Below are positions 24,896 through 34,800 of a stretch of DNA of 45,538 nt, piece after piece. A program made the translations under genes and the position numbers. The notes below the pieces were generated by a model. That model saw nothing but the letters and a program-made list of their open reading frames with translations. It did no database searches and was not told the DNA's origin. Positions within the stretch are counted from its first letter, which is position 1. The number at the start of each line of letters is the position of its first letter. The stretch lies in assembly GCA_046303115.1 (NCBI GenBank), contig JBKCGZ010000146.1, positions 1 through 45,538 of the forward strand, given 5' to 3'. This DNA comes from CAINEC01 sp046303115. Its GTDB lineage: Bacteria; Bacteroidota; Bacteroidia; AKYH767-A; OLB10.

Positions 24896-26407
24896 ATGGG
24901 ATGTAGTACATGTTCAACCACCGACTCAACAAATGGAACTCCTGCCGGTTGTAAAAGCAACGGAACATGTGGCACCGGCGGCTGCAATAAACTGAATGTA
25001 TATAACTGGCTATCCGATATGGTATTGCCAGAAGGTCACAAGCCTTTTGATGTTTTAGAAGTACGATTCAAAGGAAGCAGAAAAGAGTTTTTCAGAAATG
25101 TCAATAACCTGGAGTTAAAGGTTGGCGACATCGTAGCGGTGGAAGGAAATCCTGGTCATGATATCGGGGAAGTAAGTATGGTGGGCGAATTGGTCCGCTT
25201 TCAATTAAGAAAGAAAAATGTTTCAGATACAGCAGCTGAAATTAAAACCCTTTATCGCGTAGCCAAGCAGGCCGATATCGATAAATGGAATGAAGTAAAA
25301 GGTTTAGAGTTTAATACTATGCATCGTTCAAGAACAATTGCATTGCAATTAGGATTGAAGATGAAGTTAAGTGATGTGGAATACCAGGGTGATGGTAAAA
25401 AAGCAACCTTCTTTTATACGGCTGATGAGCGTGTCGATTTTCGTGAGCTAATTAAAAAGTTAGCAGATGAATTCAAGGTGCGTATTGAAATGCGTCAGAT
25501 TGGAATGCGACAGGAGGCAGCTCGTTTAGGTGGAATCGGTTCATGCGGAAGAGAGCTTTGCTGTTCAACATGGCTGACTGATTTTAAAATTGTTTCTACG
25601 AGTGCAGCACGTTATCAAAATTTATCATTGAACCCGTTAAAGTTGGCTGGCCAATGTGGTAAGCTAAAGTGTTGTTTGAATTATGAATTAGATACCTATA
25701 TGGATGCGCTTAAGGATATTCCTGAATCGAATATTCGTTTGTCACTTTCAAAGGGAACGATGGTTCATCGCAAGACGGATATCTTCAAGCGAATTATGTG
25801 GTATAACTTAATTCCGGAGGTAAAAGACAGTGATGAGCGTACACCGTTTGTTCCTGAAAATTGGGTTCCACTAAGTGTAGAGCGTGTTAAAGAAATCATC
25901 GAATTAAATAAGCGTGGTCAGAAGCCTGATGATGCTGGTGTGTTGGAAATAGAAGATACTACAGAGGATGACATGCACTACAAAGATGTGGTAGGGCAGG
26001 ATAGTCTTACTCGCATGGATCGCAAGAAGAAAAAGAAGAAGAAGAAACCAAGTGGAAAAGAAGGTGGTGAAAAAGCTCCTGCACAGGTAGCACCGAATAA
26101 CAATCCAGCGCCTGTTGCTAAGCAGCCTGCACCACAACAACCTAAACAAGCTCCTCAGCAAAAGGCACAGCCTGCACCAAATCCGGCAAACCGACCACAA
26201 CGTCAGGCGCCAGAAGCACCAAAGGCTAATCCTAATCCTAATCAGAATAATCCAACAGCAAGACCAGAGCGTAAAATGCCTGGTGCAACTGATAATCCAT
26301 CGCCAGCTCCTTCAGCACCAACACCTCCTGCTGCTGCGCCTTCTAATAATCCTTCAACACCAACTAAAAGTAATCGTCCACCACGCAAATTTGACAGAGG
26401 AAGTTAA
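24896..26407 (+). CDS. ricT: RicT-like PSP1-domain protein with disordered C-terminal tail
   Basis: The PSP1 core (about 50-300) carries the six cysteines typical of RicT/YaaT: C217, C222, C223 in SCGRELCC and C254, C259, C260 in CGKLKCC. In Bacillus this protein binds iron-sulfur clusters with RicA and RicF and promotes RNase Y-dependent mRNA processing; the role in Bacteroidota is not established. The N-terminus adds five more cysteines (C3, C6, C19, C25, C30). After residue 375 there is a run of eight or more lysines and then about 115 residues of Pro/Ala/Gln/Asn-rich, probably disordered sequence. It starts 66 nt after holB and is followed 5 nt later by gldH. Confidence 0.9.
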   Translation: MGCSTCSTTDSTNGTPAGCKSNGTCGTGGCNKLNVYNWLSDMVLPEGHKPFDVLEVRFKGSRKEFFRNVNNLELKVGDIVAVEGNPGHDIGEVSMVGELVRFQLRKKNVSDTAAEIKTLYRVAKQADIDKWNEVKGLEFNTMHRSRTIALQLGLKMKLSDVEYQGDGKKATFFYTADERVDFRELIKKLADEFKVRIEMRQIGMRQEAARLGGIGSCGRELCCSTWLTDFKIVSTSAARYQNLSLNPLKLAGQCGKLKCCLNYELDTYMDALKDIPESNIRLSLSKGTMVHRKTDIFKRIMWYNLIPEVKDSDERTPFVPENWVPLSVERVKEIIELNKRGQKPDDAGVLEIEDTTEDDMHYKDVVGQDSLTRMDRKKKKKKKKPSGKEGGEKAPAQVAPNNNPAPVAKQPAPQQPKQAPQQKAQPAPNPANRPQRQAPEAPKANPNPNQNNPTARPERKMPGATDNPSPAPSAPTPPAAAPSNNPSTPTKSNRPPRKFDRGS

Positions 26408-26412
26408 GAGAA

Positions 26413-26889
26413 ATGAAAAGCGGTAAATTATTATTTTTTTGTTTGATGGCTTTATCCATTTGCTGGATAGGATGCACTGATAATTCAACGTTGTTTGAAG
26501 AGAATAAATCGATTGCTGAAGCAAATTGGGATGCAGAACAGGTATTTAAGTTTGAAACAACCATTCCTGATACAAGCAATGGTTACAATGTTTATCTGAA
26601 CTTGCGCAATGCAGGTAATTATCCGTACAGCAATATTTTCTTATTCGTAAACACGTATTTTCCGAGTGGGACAATCGATAAAGATACTGTGGAAATTATG
26701 CTGGCTTCACCCGATGGGAAGTGGATGGGTAAGGGATTGGGAGATATCTGGGATAACCGAATATTATTCAAACGCAATGTTACCTTTCCTGAAAAAGGGA
26801 AGTATCGTTTTGAAATTTCGCAGGCCATGCGTTTAAATCCGCTACCTGGTATTACTGATGCCGGAATGCGCATAGAAAAAGTTAAGTAG
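26413..26889 (+). CDS. gldH: Gliding-motility lipoprotein GldH
   Basis: A 158-residue lipoprotein with a lipobox ending at C21 (ICWIGC). The body has a beta-sandwich pattern: NVYLNLRNAGNYPYSNIFLFV, then GKWMGKGLGDIWDNRILFK and MRLNPLPGITDAGMRIEK. These are hallmark stretches of GldH, which in Flavobacterium johnsoniae is needed for gliding. It is conserved in non-gliding Bacteroidota too, so gliding itself cannot be inferred. The position after the PSP1 gene matches the phylum pattern. Confidence 0.92.
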   Translation: MKSGKLLFFCLMALSICWIGCTDNSTLFEENKSIAEANWDAEQVFKFETTIPDTSNGYNVYLNLRNAGNYPYSNIFLFVNTYFPSGTIDKDTVEIMLASPDGKWMGKGLGDIWDNRILFKRNVTFPEKGKYRFEISQAMRLNPLPGITDAGMRIEKVK

Positions 26890-26891
26890 CC

Positions 26892-27251
26892 ATGTTGCAC
26901 ATCAGAAATGTAGAAGAGCTGAAATCGCAATGGGATATTGTGACGCAGAAAATAAATAAACACTTTGATGCTGAGGTTGACTTGCAAGGAGTGTTGTTTT
27001 TAATTGGTGTTCAAGAATTGGGACAAGGCTTCAAGAAATTCAAAAAAGATGAGAAGCAGGACCTGATGCATATTGCTACCTGCCGATTGCTTTCTAATTA
27101 TGGATATTACGAATTAGTGGGTGAAGACGAAGAAGGGTGGCCTCATTGGAAGATGGTTAATAAGCTACCCAAAATGAATCTCGGAGAGCAGGATTATTTG
27201 CTCAAGCAATGTATCATTGACTATTTCGAAGAACACGATATATTTCAATAA
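26892..27251 (+). CDS. Conserved hypothetical cytoplasmic protein
   Basis: A 119-residue soluble, probably helical protein with no signal peptide and no motif I recognise. Notable sequence is GVLFLIGVQELGQGFKKFKKDEKQDLMHIATCRLLS and EDEEGWPHWKMVN. It follows gldH by 2 nt and ends just before a terminator, so it is the last gene of the holB-ricT-gldH run. The absence of Cys clusters and known folds leaves its role open. Confidence 0.75.
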   Translation: MLHIRNVEELKSQWDIVTQKINKHFDAEVDLQGVLFLIGVQELGQGFKKFKKDEKQDLMHIATCRLLSNYGYYELVGEDEEGWPHWKMVNKLPKMNLGEQDYLLKQCIIDYFEEHDIFQ

Positions 27252-27254
27252 CAA

Positions 27255-27290
27255 TAAAAAACCCTGCAGTGAATACTACAGGGTTTTTCT
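27255..27290. terminator. Bidirectional terminator
   Basis: ACCCTG at 27261-27266 pairs with CAGGGT at 27279-27284, extended by AGT/ACT after one mismatch, and flanked by A and T runs. It lies between the convergent hypothetical and lipoprotein genes. Confidence 0.85.
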
Positions 27291-27308
27291 TTTTATTTCG
27301 AGGTGATT

Positions 27309-27656
27309 TTATTTAATCACTACTGTTTTTCTAACTTCTTCTGATTGCTCTAAGCGGATATAATCCTTTGCTGATAAAACATCTTTTGATGCTTCTACAT
27401 TTAAAACCGCTTCCCATTTAAATTCAAAGAAGGCTTCTCCAGTGCCTGTTGAAAGCTGCTCTTGAAATAGATCGGCACGAACACCTGTTTGTGCGTTTAC
27501 AACGCTATCTTGACGAAGTACTACGGTTGCTCCAACAACAGGACGTCCTAAAGTATCAACAACAGTGATAATGGCTTTGCAAGGTTCTGTTTTTTTGCAT
27601 GCAGTAACGCTTACGATTCCTGCGAATGCTGCTAAAAGGATAATGTTTTTAAGCAT
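27309..27656 (-). CDS. Small lipoprotein with Ig-like/carboxypeptidase-regulatory-like body
   Basis: A 115-residue protein with a lipobox ending at C20 (SVTAC), then KKTEPC. The body (ITVVDTLGRPVVGATVVLR, then TGEAFFEFKWEAVLNVEASK) looks like a carboxypeptidase-regulatory or transthyretin-like beta-sandwich. No function is known. It is a single gene convergent with the gldH run and divergent from the cyclophilin gene. Confidence 0.75.
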   Translation of the reverse strand: MLKNIILLAAFAGIVSVTACKKTEPCKAIITVVDTLGRPVVGATVVLRQDSVVNAQTGVRADLFQEQLSTGTGEAFFEFKWEAVLNVEASKDVLSAKDYIRLEQSEEVRKTVVIK

Positions 27657-27684
27657 AGTGAGTTTAAATATAGGCTCTGTACGA

Positions 27685-27692
27685 CAAATCTA
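27685..27692 (-). promoter_or_regulatory. -7 box candidate for the small lipoprotein gene
   Basis: Minus-strand TAGATTTG, a full TAnnTTTG match, lies 28 nt before the start codon. The nearest -33 TTG is too far away (29 nt). Confidence 0.35.
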
Positions 27693-27782
27693 CAGAATTT
27701 GTTCGAATTTAATTATTATTGCAATAGAAGGGAAGGCAAAACTTCCGTAAAATTGCATTTCCAAAAATAATCAAATATTGAT

Positions 27783-28469
27783 ATGAAGAAAACAGCCACA
27801 TTATTTAGTTTAATCATGCTCATTATGAGTACTGTTGGATTTGGTCAAAAAAATAATAAATCAGATAAAAAAGCAGCTATGGAAAAAGTGTATTACGTTC
27901 AAATCACAACTGATTTTGGAACGATGAAAGTGAAATTGTATAATGAGACGCCGCTTCACCGCGATAATTTTGTGAAATTGGTTTCAGAAGGTTTTTATGA
28001 TAGTCTTTTGTTTCACCGTGTGATCAAAGGGTTTATGATTCAAGGTGGCGACCCTCAATCGAAGAATGCTACAGCAAATCAAATGTTAGGTGCTGGCGAT
28101 GTAGGTTACCGTATACCAGCAGAATTTAATGATAGCTTATATCACAAGAAAGGAGTTTTAGCGGCTGCCCGCGATAATAATCCTGAAAAAGCTTCTAGTG
28201 GTTGTCAGTTTTATATCGTTCAAGGGAAACCAATGATTGAAAACGAACTTCAGATGATGGAGCGCCGCTCAGGTAAGCCAATGTCGGAAGCAAAACGCAA
28301 CGACTATAAAACAATCGGCGGTTCAGCTTGGTTAGATGGTGAGTATACTGTTTATGGAGAAGTGGTAGAAGGCCTTGATGTAATTGATAAAATTGCGGCT
28401 GTACCTTGTGGTCAATCTGATCGTCCTGTAACAGATTTGCGAATGAAAATGGTTTTAGTGGATAAGTAA
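27783..28469 (+). CDS. Cyclophilin-type peptidyl-prolyl cis-trans isomerase, exported
   Basis: A signal peptide (about 1-21, ending GFGQ) and a short lysine-rich linker precede a cyclophilin domain. The catalytic strand is LFHRVIKGFMIQGGDP, with SSGCQFYIV and YTVYGEVVEGLDVIDKIA later. An insert at about residues 155-180 (MIENELQMMERRSGKPMSEAKR) is common in Bacteroidota members. It probably folds periplasmic or outer-membrane proteins. It ends 2 nt before pheS. Confidence 0.93.
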   Translation: MKKTATLFSLIMLIMSTVGFGQKNNKSDKKAAMEKVYYVQITTDFGTMKVKLYNETPLHRDNFVKLVSEGFYDSLLFHRVIKGFMIQGGDPQSKNATANQMLGAGDVGYRIPAEFNDSLYHKKGVLAAARDNNPEKASSGCQFYIVQGKPMIENELQMMERRSGKPMSEAKRNDYKTIGGSAWLDGEYTVYGEVVEGLDVIDKIAAVPCGQSDRPVTDLRMKMVLVDK

Positions 28470-28471
28470 TC

Positions 28472-29515
28472 ATGTTTGAAAAGATAAATCAACATATCGC
28501 GGAAGCAGAGGCAGCTACTCCCAATGGAAAGGAAGAGTTAGAAGCCTATCGTTTGCAGTACCTTGGAAAAAAAGGAGTGCTTACGGATCTATTTGCGATG
28601 ATGAAAGAAGTGCCTGCTGAAAAACGTAAGGAGTTTGGACAGTTGGTTAATAAATTAAAAAACGTTGCAGAAGAAAAGGTAAATGCCATTCGTGAGCAAC
28701 TCGAAAATCAGGTTGATGTCAATAAGGTAGCACTTGATTTAACATTACCAGGAGTTCCTCAGGAAACAGGCGCTATGCATCCAATTAGCATTGTGCGTAA
28801 TGAAATCAATAGAATATTTTCACGCATAGGCTTTACCGTTAGTGACGGACCTGAAGTGGAGGATGATTGGCATAACTTCTCTGCTTTGAACTTCCCGCCT
28901 GAGCATCCAGCGCGTGATATGCAGGATACATTTTTTATTAATTTGAATCCGAATGAAGAGCATTACTTCGGACAACTTGCCTTACGTACCCATACTTCAT
29001 CAGTTCAGATTCGTGTGCTCGATAATCAAGAGCCACCTGTAAGAACAATTTGTCCTGGACGTGTTTACCGTAATGAAGCAATAAGTGCTCGTGCGCATTG
29101 TTTCTTTCATCAGGTAGAAGGATTTTATATTGATAAAGGAGTTTCGTTTGCCGATCTAAAACAAACGCTTTTGTATTTCGCACAAGAGATGTTTGGTAGT
29201 GAAACTAAAATCAGATTACGTCCTTCTTACTTCCCATTTACAGAGCCTTCTGCTGAAATGGATATCAGTTGTTCATTATGTAAAGGCGATGGATGTAATG
29301 TTTGTAAGCACACAGGATGGGTGGAGATTTTAGGATGCGGAATGATTGATCCTGCAGTACTCGAAAATTGCAATATCGATTCAACTATTTATACTGGATT
29401 CGCCTTTGGGATGGGAATAGAACGTATCACGATGTTGAAATACGGAGTGAAAGATTTACGTCTGTTTTCAGAAAACGACTTACGCTTTTTGAAGCAATTT
29501 AGAGGAGTCGTTTAA
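28472..29515 (+). CDS. pheS: Phenylalanyl-tRNA synthetase alpha subunit
   Basis: It charges tRNA-Phe as an alpha2-beta2 enzyme. The N-terminal coiled coil (1-90, YLGKKGVLTDLFAMMKEV) is followed by the class II core: MHPIS, HTSSVQIR, GRVYRNEA (motif 2), PSYFPFTEPSAEMD and the motif 3 stretch FAFGMGIERITMLKYGV. The Cys-rich insert CSLCKGDGCNVCKHTGW is normal for the bacterial alpha subunit. At 347 residues it is full length. pheT is not adjacent. A terminator follows. Confidence 0.97.
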   Translation: MFEKINQHIAEAEAATPNGKEELEAYRLQYLGKKGVLTDLFAMMKEVPAEKRKEFGQLVNKLKNVAEEKVNAIREQLENQVDVNKVALDLTLPGVPQETGAMHPISIVRNEINRIFSRIGFTVSDGPEVEDDWHNFSALNFPPEHPARDMQDTFFINLNPNEEHYFGQLALRTHTSSVQIRVLDNQEPPVRTICPGRVYRNEAISARAHCFFHQVEGFYIDKGVSFADLKQTLLYFAQEMFGSETKIRLRPSYFPFTEPSAEMDISCSLCKGDGCNVCKHTGWVEILGCGMIDPAVLENCNIDSTIYTGFAFGMGIERITMLKYGVKDLRLFSENDLRFLKQFRGVV

Positions 29516-29538
29516 ATCAGAAAGCTATTTAAAATATA

Positions 29539-29570
29539 AAACCCCGGCCTTAATAGAGTCGGGGTTTGTT
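29539..29570. terminator. Terminator between pheS and purS
   Basis: AACCCCG at 29540-29546 pairs with CGGGGTT at 29560-29566, with A residues upstream and a T-rich tail downstream. It lies between convergent genes. Confidence 0.8.
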
Positions 29571-29588
29571 TTTATAATGGAATTTATA

Positions 29589-29840
29589 TTATGCTTCCTC
29601 TAAATGGAATTCGTAGGTTTCCATAATTGGATTAGCCAACAATTGCTTGCAAGCTGTTTCTACTTTTTCTGATGCAACTTCTTTTGATGCAGCTTCAACT
29701 TCTAATGAAATTCTTTTACCAATACGCACATTGTCGATTTCATTCAAGTTTAAATTCTTCATTCCTGCAGAAACCGCTCTTCCTTGAGGGTCTAATAATG
29801 CCTTTTGCGGCATAACATTGATGTGGGCAATAAATTTCAT
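29589..29840 (-). CDS. purS: Phosphoribosylformylglycinamidine synthase subunit PurS
   Basis: An 83-residue protein matching PurS, the small subunit that bridges PurL and PurQ in the fourth step of purine synthesis. MPQKALLDPQGRAVSAGMKNLNL and VRIGKRISLEVE are characteristic, as is the full beta-alpha-beta length. purL and purQ are not in the window; the gene is translationally coupled (4-nt overlap) to pssA. Confidence 0.9.
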   Translation of the reverse strand: MKFIAHINVMPQKALLDPQGRAVSAGMKNLNLNEIDNVRIGKRISLEVEAASKEVASEKVETACKQLLANPIMETYEFHLEEA

Positions 29841-30562
29841 AATTCGATTTTTTTATCAGGTGGAAATATTGTCGACAAAATTACATAATAGCAAAGAATT
29901 AATGGGAGTGCGGCGTGTTTTAAAATTATTAACATCAGCAAACTTCCTATTAATAAAAAGTAAATCTCTTTGGCTGCCTTAAACGACCACGACTTCACTT
30001 TCAAGGAAATCATCGGAATGTCTGCCAGCATTAAATACGATGTAATCATAGCGTAAGCAATCAGCAGCGCTGGGTTATGGACATACTTTCCAAAGACAGG
30101 ATTGTCATATGCAATGAATGGAAGCCCCACCGTTACCAACGCATTTAAGGGTGTTGGTACACCAATGAAATAACTTGCCTGACGGCTATCAATATTGAAT
30201 TTTGCCAGACGATAGCAAGAGGCCAATGTTACGCTAAACATAAAATAGGGCATATATGCGGGAGATGTCGACTCCACACTTAACTCACTTAAGCTAAGCA
30301 TCGACCCTGAAAACAGGTGAAAAAGCGTCAATCCTGGAACAACTCCAAAGGTGACCATATCTGCTAAAGAGTCGAGCTGTTTGCCCATCTCAGAGCTTGA
30401 TTTTACTAACCTTGCTACAAATCCATCGAAGAAGTCAAGTATACCTGCAATAACCACCATTATTGCGGATAATTCCATATCACCGTTCATGATTGCAACA
30501 ATCGCGATGCAACCACATAACAGGTTGCCAAGGGTCATGGCATTGGGTAAATGTTTAATCAT
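29837..30562 (-). CDS. pssA: CDP-diacylglycerol-serine O-phosphatidyltransferase
   Basis: It makes phosphatidylserine, the precursor of phosphatidylethanolamine, in the inner membrane. The CDP-alcohol phosphotransferase motif is perfect: D43-x2-D46-G47-x2-A50-R51-x8-G60-x3-D64-x3-D68. Several hydrophobic helices follow. NAMTLGNLLCGC at the N-terminus and FIGVPTPLNAL mark the bacterial PssA type. Its -7 box lies only 4 nt before the start codon. Confidence 0.95.
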   Translation of the reverse strand: MIKHLPNAMTLGNLLCGCIAIVAIMNGDMELSAIMVVIAGILDFFDGFVARLVKSSSEMGKQLDSLADMVTFGVVPGLTLFHLFSGSMLSLSELSVESTSPAYMPYFMFSVTLASCYRLAKFNIDSRQASYFIGVPTPLNALVTVGLPFIAYDNPVFGKYVHNPALLIAYAMITSYLMLADIPMISLKVKSWSFKAAKEIYFLLIGSLLMLIILKHAALPLILCYYVILSTIFPPDKKIEL

Positions 30563-30566
30563 AATG

Positions 30567-30574
30567 CAAATGTA
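30567..30574 (-). promoter_or_regulatory. -7 box of pssA, implying a leaderless or near-leaderless mRNA
   Basis: Minus-strand TACATTTG is a full TAnnTTTG match and ends 4 nt before the pssA ATG. The nearest upstream TTG is 25 nt away, slightly beyond the usual spacing. Confidence 0.45.
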
Positions 30575-30718
30575 AATTTATCTAACGATATATTGTTTAC
30601 AACCTTTTTTTTTTAACTTTAAACTTATCCTTGTATTCTACAAATTTGTATACGGATTATTCTCGGCCGACGAAATTTATTGTTTCGTTTTCCGTTGTAG
30701 TAAATTAAATTATCGCTA

Positions 30719-31816
30719 ATGACTTCAATAAAAAAAGCAATGTTTGTTCTTGTCGGATTAATCATCCCAGGAATGACATTTTCACAGGTTAAATACAGTA
30801 ATGAATTTTTATCGATTGGCGTGGGTGCCCGCGGACTTGCACTCGGTGGTGCGCAATCGGCAGTAGTTGGTGATGCCAGTGCCGGCTTCTGGAATCCTGC
30901 AGGCTTAGTGAGAGTGAAAAGCAATTTGCAATTGTTTGTGATGCACAATGAATATTTCGGTGGCATTGGTAAATATGATTACGCTTCATTTGCTGCTCCT
31001 ATTGATGCAACAAGAACGATTGGTGCTTCTTTTATTCGTTTTGCTATTGATGATATTATTGATTCAACCGATTTGATTGATAAAGATGGAAACATTGATT
31101 ACGATCGATTAAAAACTTTTTCTTCTGCTGATTATGCGTTTTTATTTTCGTATGCACAAACTTTAAAAGTGAAAGGACTATCGGCAGGTGGAAATGTGAA
31201 AGTGATTCACAGAAAAGTAGGTGACTTTGCGAACGCATGGGGATTTGGATTAGATGCTGGATTGCAATATGAAAAAGATCGATGGAATTTTGGATTGATG
31301 GGAAAAGACATTACATCTACATTTAACGCATGGTCGTATAATACAGAATCGTTGCAAGATGTATTTGCTCAAACAGGAAATGAAATTCCACAGAACGGCC
31401 TTGAAGTAACACTTCCTAAATTGATTGGCGGTGTTTCCTATAAGTTTAATATTTCAAAGAAGGTAACGGCTACGCCTATGGTCGATTTGGATTTTACCTT
31501 TGATGGGAAAAGAAATGTTCCTATTAAGTCAGATGTAGTAAGTATTGATCCAAAAGGTGGATTAGAATTAGCCTATGATGATTTTATTTTCTTGCGTGGA
31601 GGAGTAGCGAATATTCAAACTGTACAGAATATTGATGCTTCCACTTCTACGATTGCACAACCTAGTATTGGAGCGGGAATTAAAATTAAAAATGTAACTA
31701 TTGATTACGCCTTAACGAACTTTACTGGCGCCGCAGGTACGTTGTACTCCAATATTTTCTCTTTGAAATTGAATTTTATCAGAAAAACTAGTCCAACCAC
31801 TACTAAAATGCAATAA
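30719..31816 (+). CDS. porV: PorV/PorQ-family outer-membrane protein (PorV2-like)
   Basis: A signal peptide (1-22, ending TFSQ) precedes the PorV/PorQ/FadL-like barrel. Its start has the family hallmark: FLSIGVGARGLALGGAQS, then DASAGFWNPAGL. In the T9SS the PorV protein shuttles cargo to the PorU sortase on the cell surface. Here the next gene, 2 nt downstream, is a PorU-like C25 protease, so a PorV-PorU partnership is likely. Length and the unusual size of the partner suggest the PorV2/PorU2 paralogous pair rather than the primary one; that assignment is inference. Confidence 0.88.
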   Translation: MTSIKKAMFVLVGLIIPGMTFSQVKYSNEFLSIGVGARGLALGGAQSAVVGDASAGFWNPAGLVRVKSNLQLFVMHNEYFGGIGKYDYASFAAPIDATRTIGASFIRFAIDDIIDSTDLIDKDGNIDYDRLKTFSSADYAFLFSYAQTLKVKGLSAGGNVKVIHRKVGDFANAWGFGLDAGLQYEKDRWNFGLMGKDITSTFNAWSYNTESLQDVFAQTGNEIPQNGLEVTLPKLIGGVSYKFNISKKVTATPMVDLDFTFDGKRNVPIKSDVVSIDPKGGLELAYDDFIFLRGGVANIQTVQNIDASTSTIAQPSIGAGIKIKNVTIDYALTNFTGAAGTLYSNIFSLKLNFIRKTSPTTTKMQ

Positions 31817-31818
31817 GG

Positions 31819-34800
31819 ATGAAGAAATTTTTACTGCTTTTGGGATTTACTTTTTTTGTTAGCTATGGGTTCTCTCAAACTTATGGCAACGAATGGATAT
31901 CTTTCATTAATGGACAGCCTTATTCAAGCCAGCAGTATTTTCGAATTGGCGTTTGGAAAGATGGTGTTTACCGATTAACCTATAACGATCTTCAAAATTC
32001 CAGTGTGCCCGTTAATGCATGGTTTAGTCCTGATCGTTACCAATTATTTCATCGTGGCAAAGAACAATTTATTCGTGTATTAGATAATGACCAAAATGGA
32101 ATTTTTAATAATGGTGATTTTATTGAGTTTGTAGGAAACAAAAATGATGGCGCATTTGATGCACAGATTTATGATGCGATCACTTCTCATCCTAATCCGT
32201 ATCAGAGTTTGTTTAATGATACTGCTGCGTATTACCTGACCTACAATTTAAATTCGACTGCAAATCGCAGAATGAAAATTGAAAATGATCAAAATTTTTC
32301 TGCTTATCCAACAGCATCGTTGTTGAAAGTTACAGAGGTAAAAACAGCTTCACAAGATTATAACATCGGCGACAGAGATGCAAATTCTATTGCTGATAAT
32401 TCATACACTCAGGGTGAAGGTTTTTACTTTAATAAAGTAAGCTTCAACCAAAATGCGAGCGTTGATTTTACAATTAATAAATCCAACACTTCGGTTAATG
32501 TGCCCGAAGTGGAAATGGTGCAAATGGGTGCCAATGCACTATCACATCCCTATAGTGTTTTAGTTAATGGTACAACTATTACAAGTAATGCAATTTATGG
32601 TTATACATTGAACAAAGATGTGTTGCCTGTTTCCATTTTTCCTACAAGCGGAAATTTAAATGTTAAGTTGCAGCCATTGGCGGATGCAGCAAATCCATTT
32701 AACGCTAATTACATGAACCTGGGTTATGTAAAAATAACTTATGATCGTACAACTGATTTTTCTGGAGAATCGTTTCCTGGGAGATATTACTTAGATCAAA
32801 ACAATAGCAAGTACGTTGTTAATTTTTCCAATGTTAATTCAAATAATCCATTGCTGTATGTTGTTGATAATGATACCGTACACTTAGTAACCATAAATAC
32901 TACAAGCGGTAATTTCAATGTGCTTATTCCTGCATACAATGGGAAAAGTAATTTGTTGTTGATGGATAATAGTCAGGTGTTTTATTCATCGGGTAATGTA
33001 ACCATCGAATCAGTTAACAAAGATCCTAATCCGAATACGTATGCGAGGTTCACAAACTATAAGCAAACAGGTGCGACATCTGATTTTTTAATTGTTTCTC
33101 ATCGTGCATTATGGACAGGCGCTAATGCTTATGCAACGTATAGAGCTTCCAAAGGATACTCACCGTTATTGGTAGATGTAAACGAATTGTATGATCAGTT
33201 TGCATGGGGTATCCGTCAGCATCCTCAATCGATACGCAGTTTTGCCGATTACATGATTGATAACGCTTCTGGCTATCCGAAGTATCTATTGTTTTTAGGT
33301 AAGGGGATTATGGTTCCTGATGCACGTTCAGGAATAGGACATAGTTTGAACTTTGTGCCTACTTGGGGAGAGCCATCTTCCGACCAGTTGTTTACAGCTA
33401 AATTAAACGCAAACAATTTCATTCCCGAACTCGCAACAGGTCGTATAGCAGCTACTAGCAACGACGATATTACTGCGTATTTGAATAAATTAATTGAGTT
33501 CGAAAGTAATCAAATGCAACCACCTTCACTATGGATGAAGAATGTATTGCACTTTGGGGGGGGGACAGATTTAAACGAACAGAATGTATTAGCTGCAAAA
33601 CTGAGTGCGTATGCGCAAGTTGTTCAGGATACTTTATTTGGTGGTAAGGTTTATACATTTTTGAAAAACTCAAGTGCACCAATTCAAATCAATCAAAGTC
33701 AGTATTTACAATCGTTGATTGATTCAGGTTCTACAATGATGACGTTTTACGGTCATGCGGCTGGAACTTCTTTCGATATAAGTACAGATGCTCCGGAAAA
33801 CTATAATAACAAGGGGAAGTATCCGCTCGTACTCGCACAAAGTTGTTATGTTGGAGATATTTTTACTACTTCCAAATTATTGAATGAACGATTTGTATTA
33901 ACTCCTGATAAAGCAGCAATTGGATTTGTTGCTGTTCCTGACAAAGGAATTATTGAAGAGTTAGATGCTTACTCTACAGAGTTGCATCAACAATTATTTC
34001 GATTGAATTATGGTAAGAGTGTTTGTGAGTCGATGAATAAAACCATCAATACATTGATGAATGCTAATCCAGGATACAAAAATGTTTGTATGAGTATGAC
34101 GATGCACGGAGACCCTGCGATTAATTTAAACTCATATGATTTGCCAGATTATTCTATTGATAATTCATCCATCATTTTTGATCCACAATTAGTGACAACG
34201 GAGCTTGATTCCTTTAATGTGAAAGTAGCAATTACTAATCTTGGTAAGAATACTTCAGAAAGTATGCGTATGTTGGTTAGCCGACGTATGCCCGATGGCG
34301 TTAGTAAGCGCGATACTATTGTTATCGTTCCTTATATCTCTTACATTGATACTATTGTTGTTAAATTACCTGTCGACTTTAGAGAAGGTCCAGGCCTAAA
34401 TACTTTTGAAGTAACAGTAGATGCCTTCAATGAAGTACAAGAACTTAATGAGTCCTCAAATAATTTTGCATCCGTAACACTTCAAATAACCAGTACGGAT
34501 ATTAATCCTGTTTTCCCTTCTGAATTTGCGATTATACCAAACGATACGGTAACCTTAAAAGCCACTACAGCCAATTTATTTTCCAATCCTAAAAATTACG
34601 TTTTCGAAATCGATACGTCGGCTGTATTTAATAGTCCTGTAAAATTAAATACAGTAATATCCAATGTGTACGGAGTTGTTAGTTGGACTGTTCCTCAGTC
34701 GCTAACCGACAATCAAGTTTACTATTGGCGTGTTGCAAACGATTCCATACAAAATGTAGATACGGCTATCGCCAATAAATTTCAATGGAAGTATAGTTCG

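Noticed and set aside
30605..30614. T10 tract upstream of the PorV-like gene as a phase-variable promoter
   Set aside because: It lies over 100 nt from the start codon with no promoter elements placed around it, and T runs are common in this base composition.
30639..30650. 12-bp palindrome TACAAATTTGTA before the PorV-like gene
   Set aside because: It is short, AT-rich and unrepeated; I could not tie it to a promoter or to a second site.
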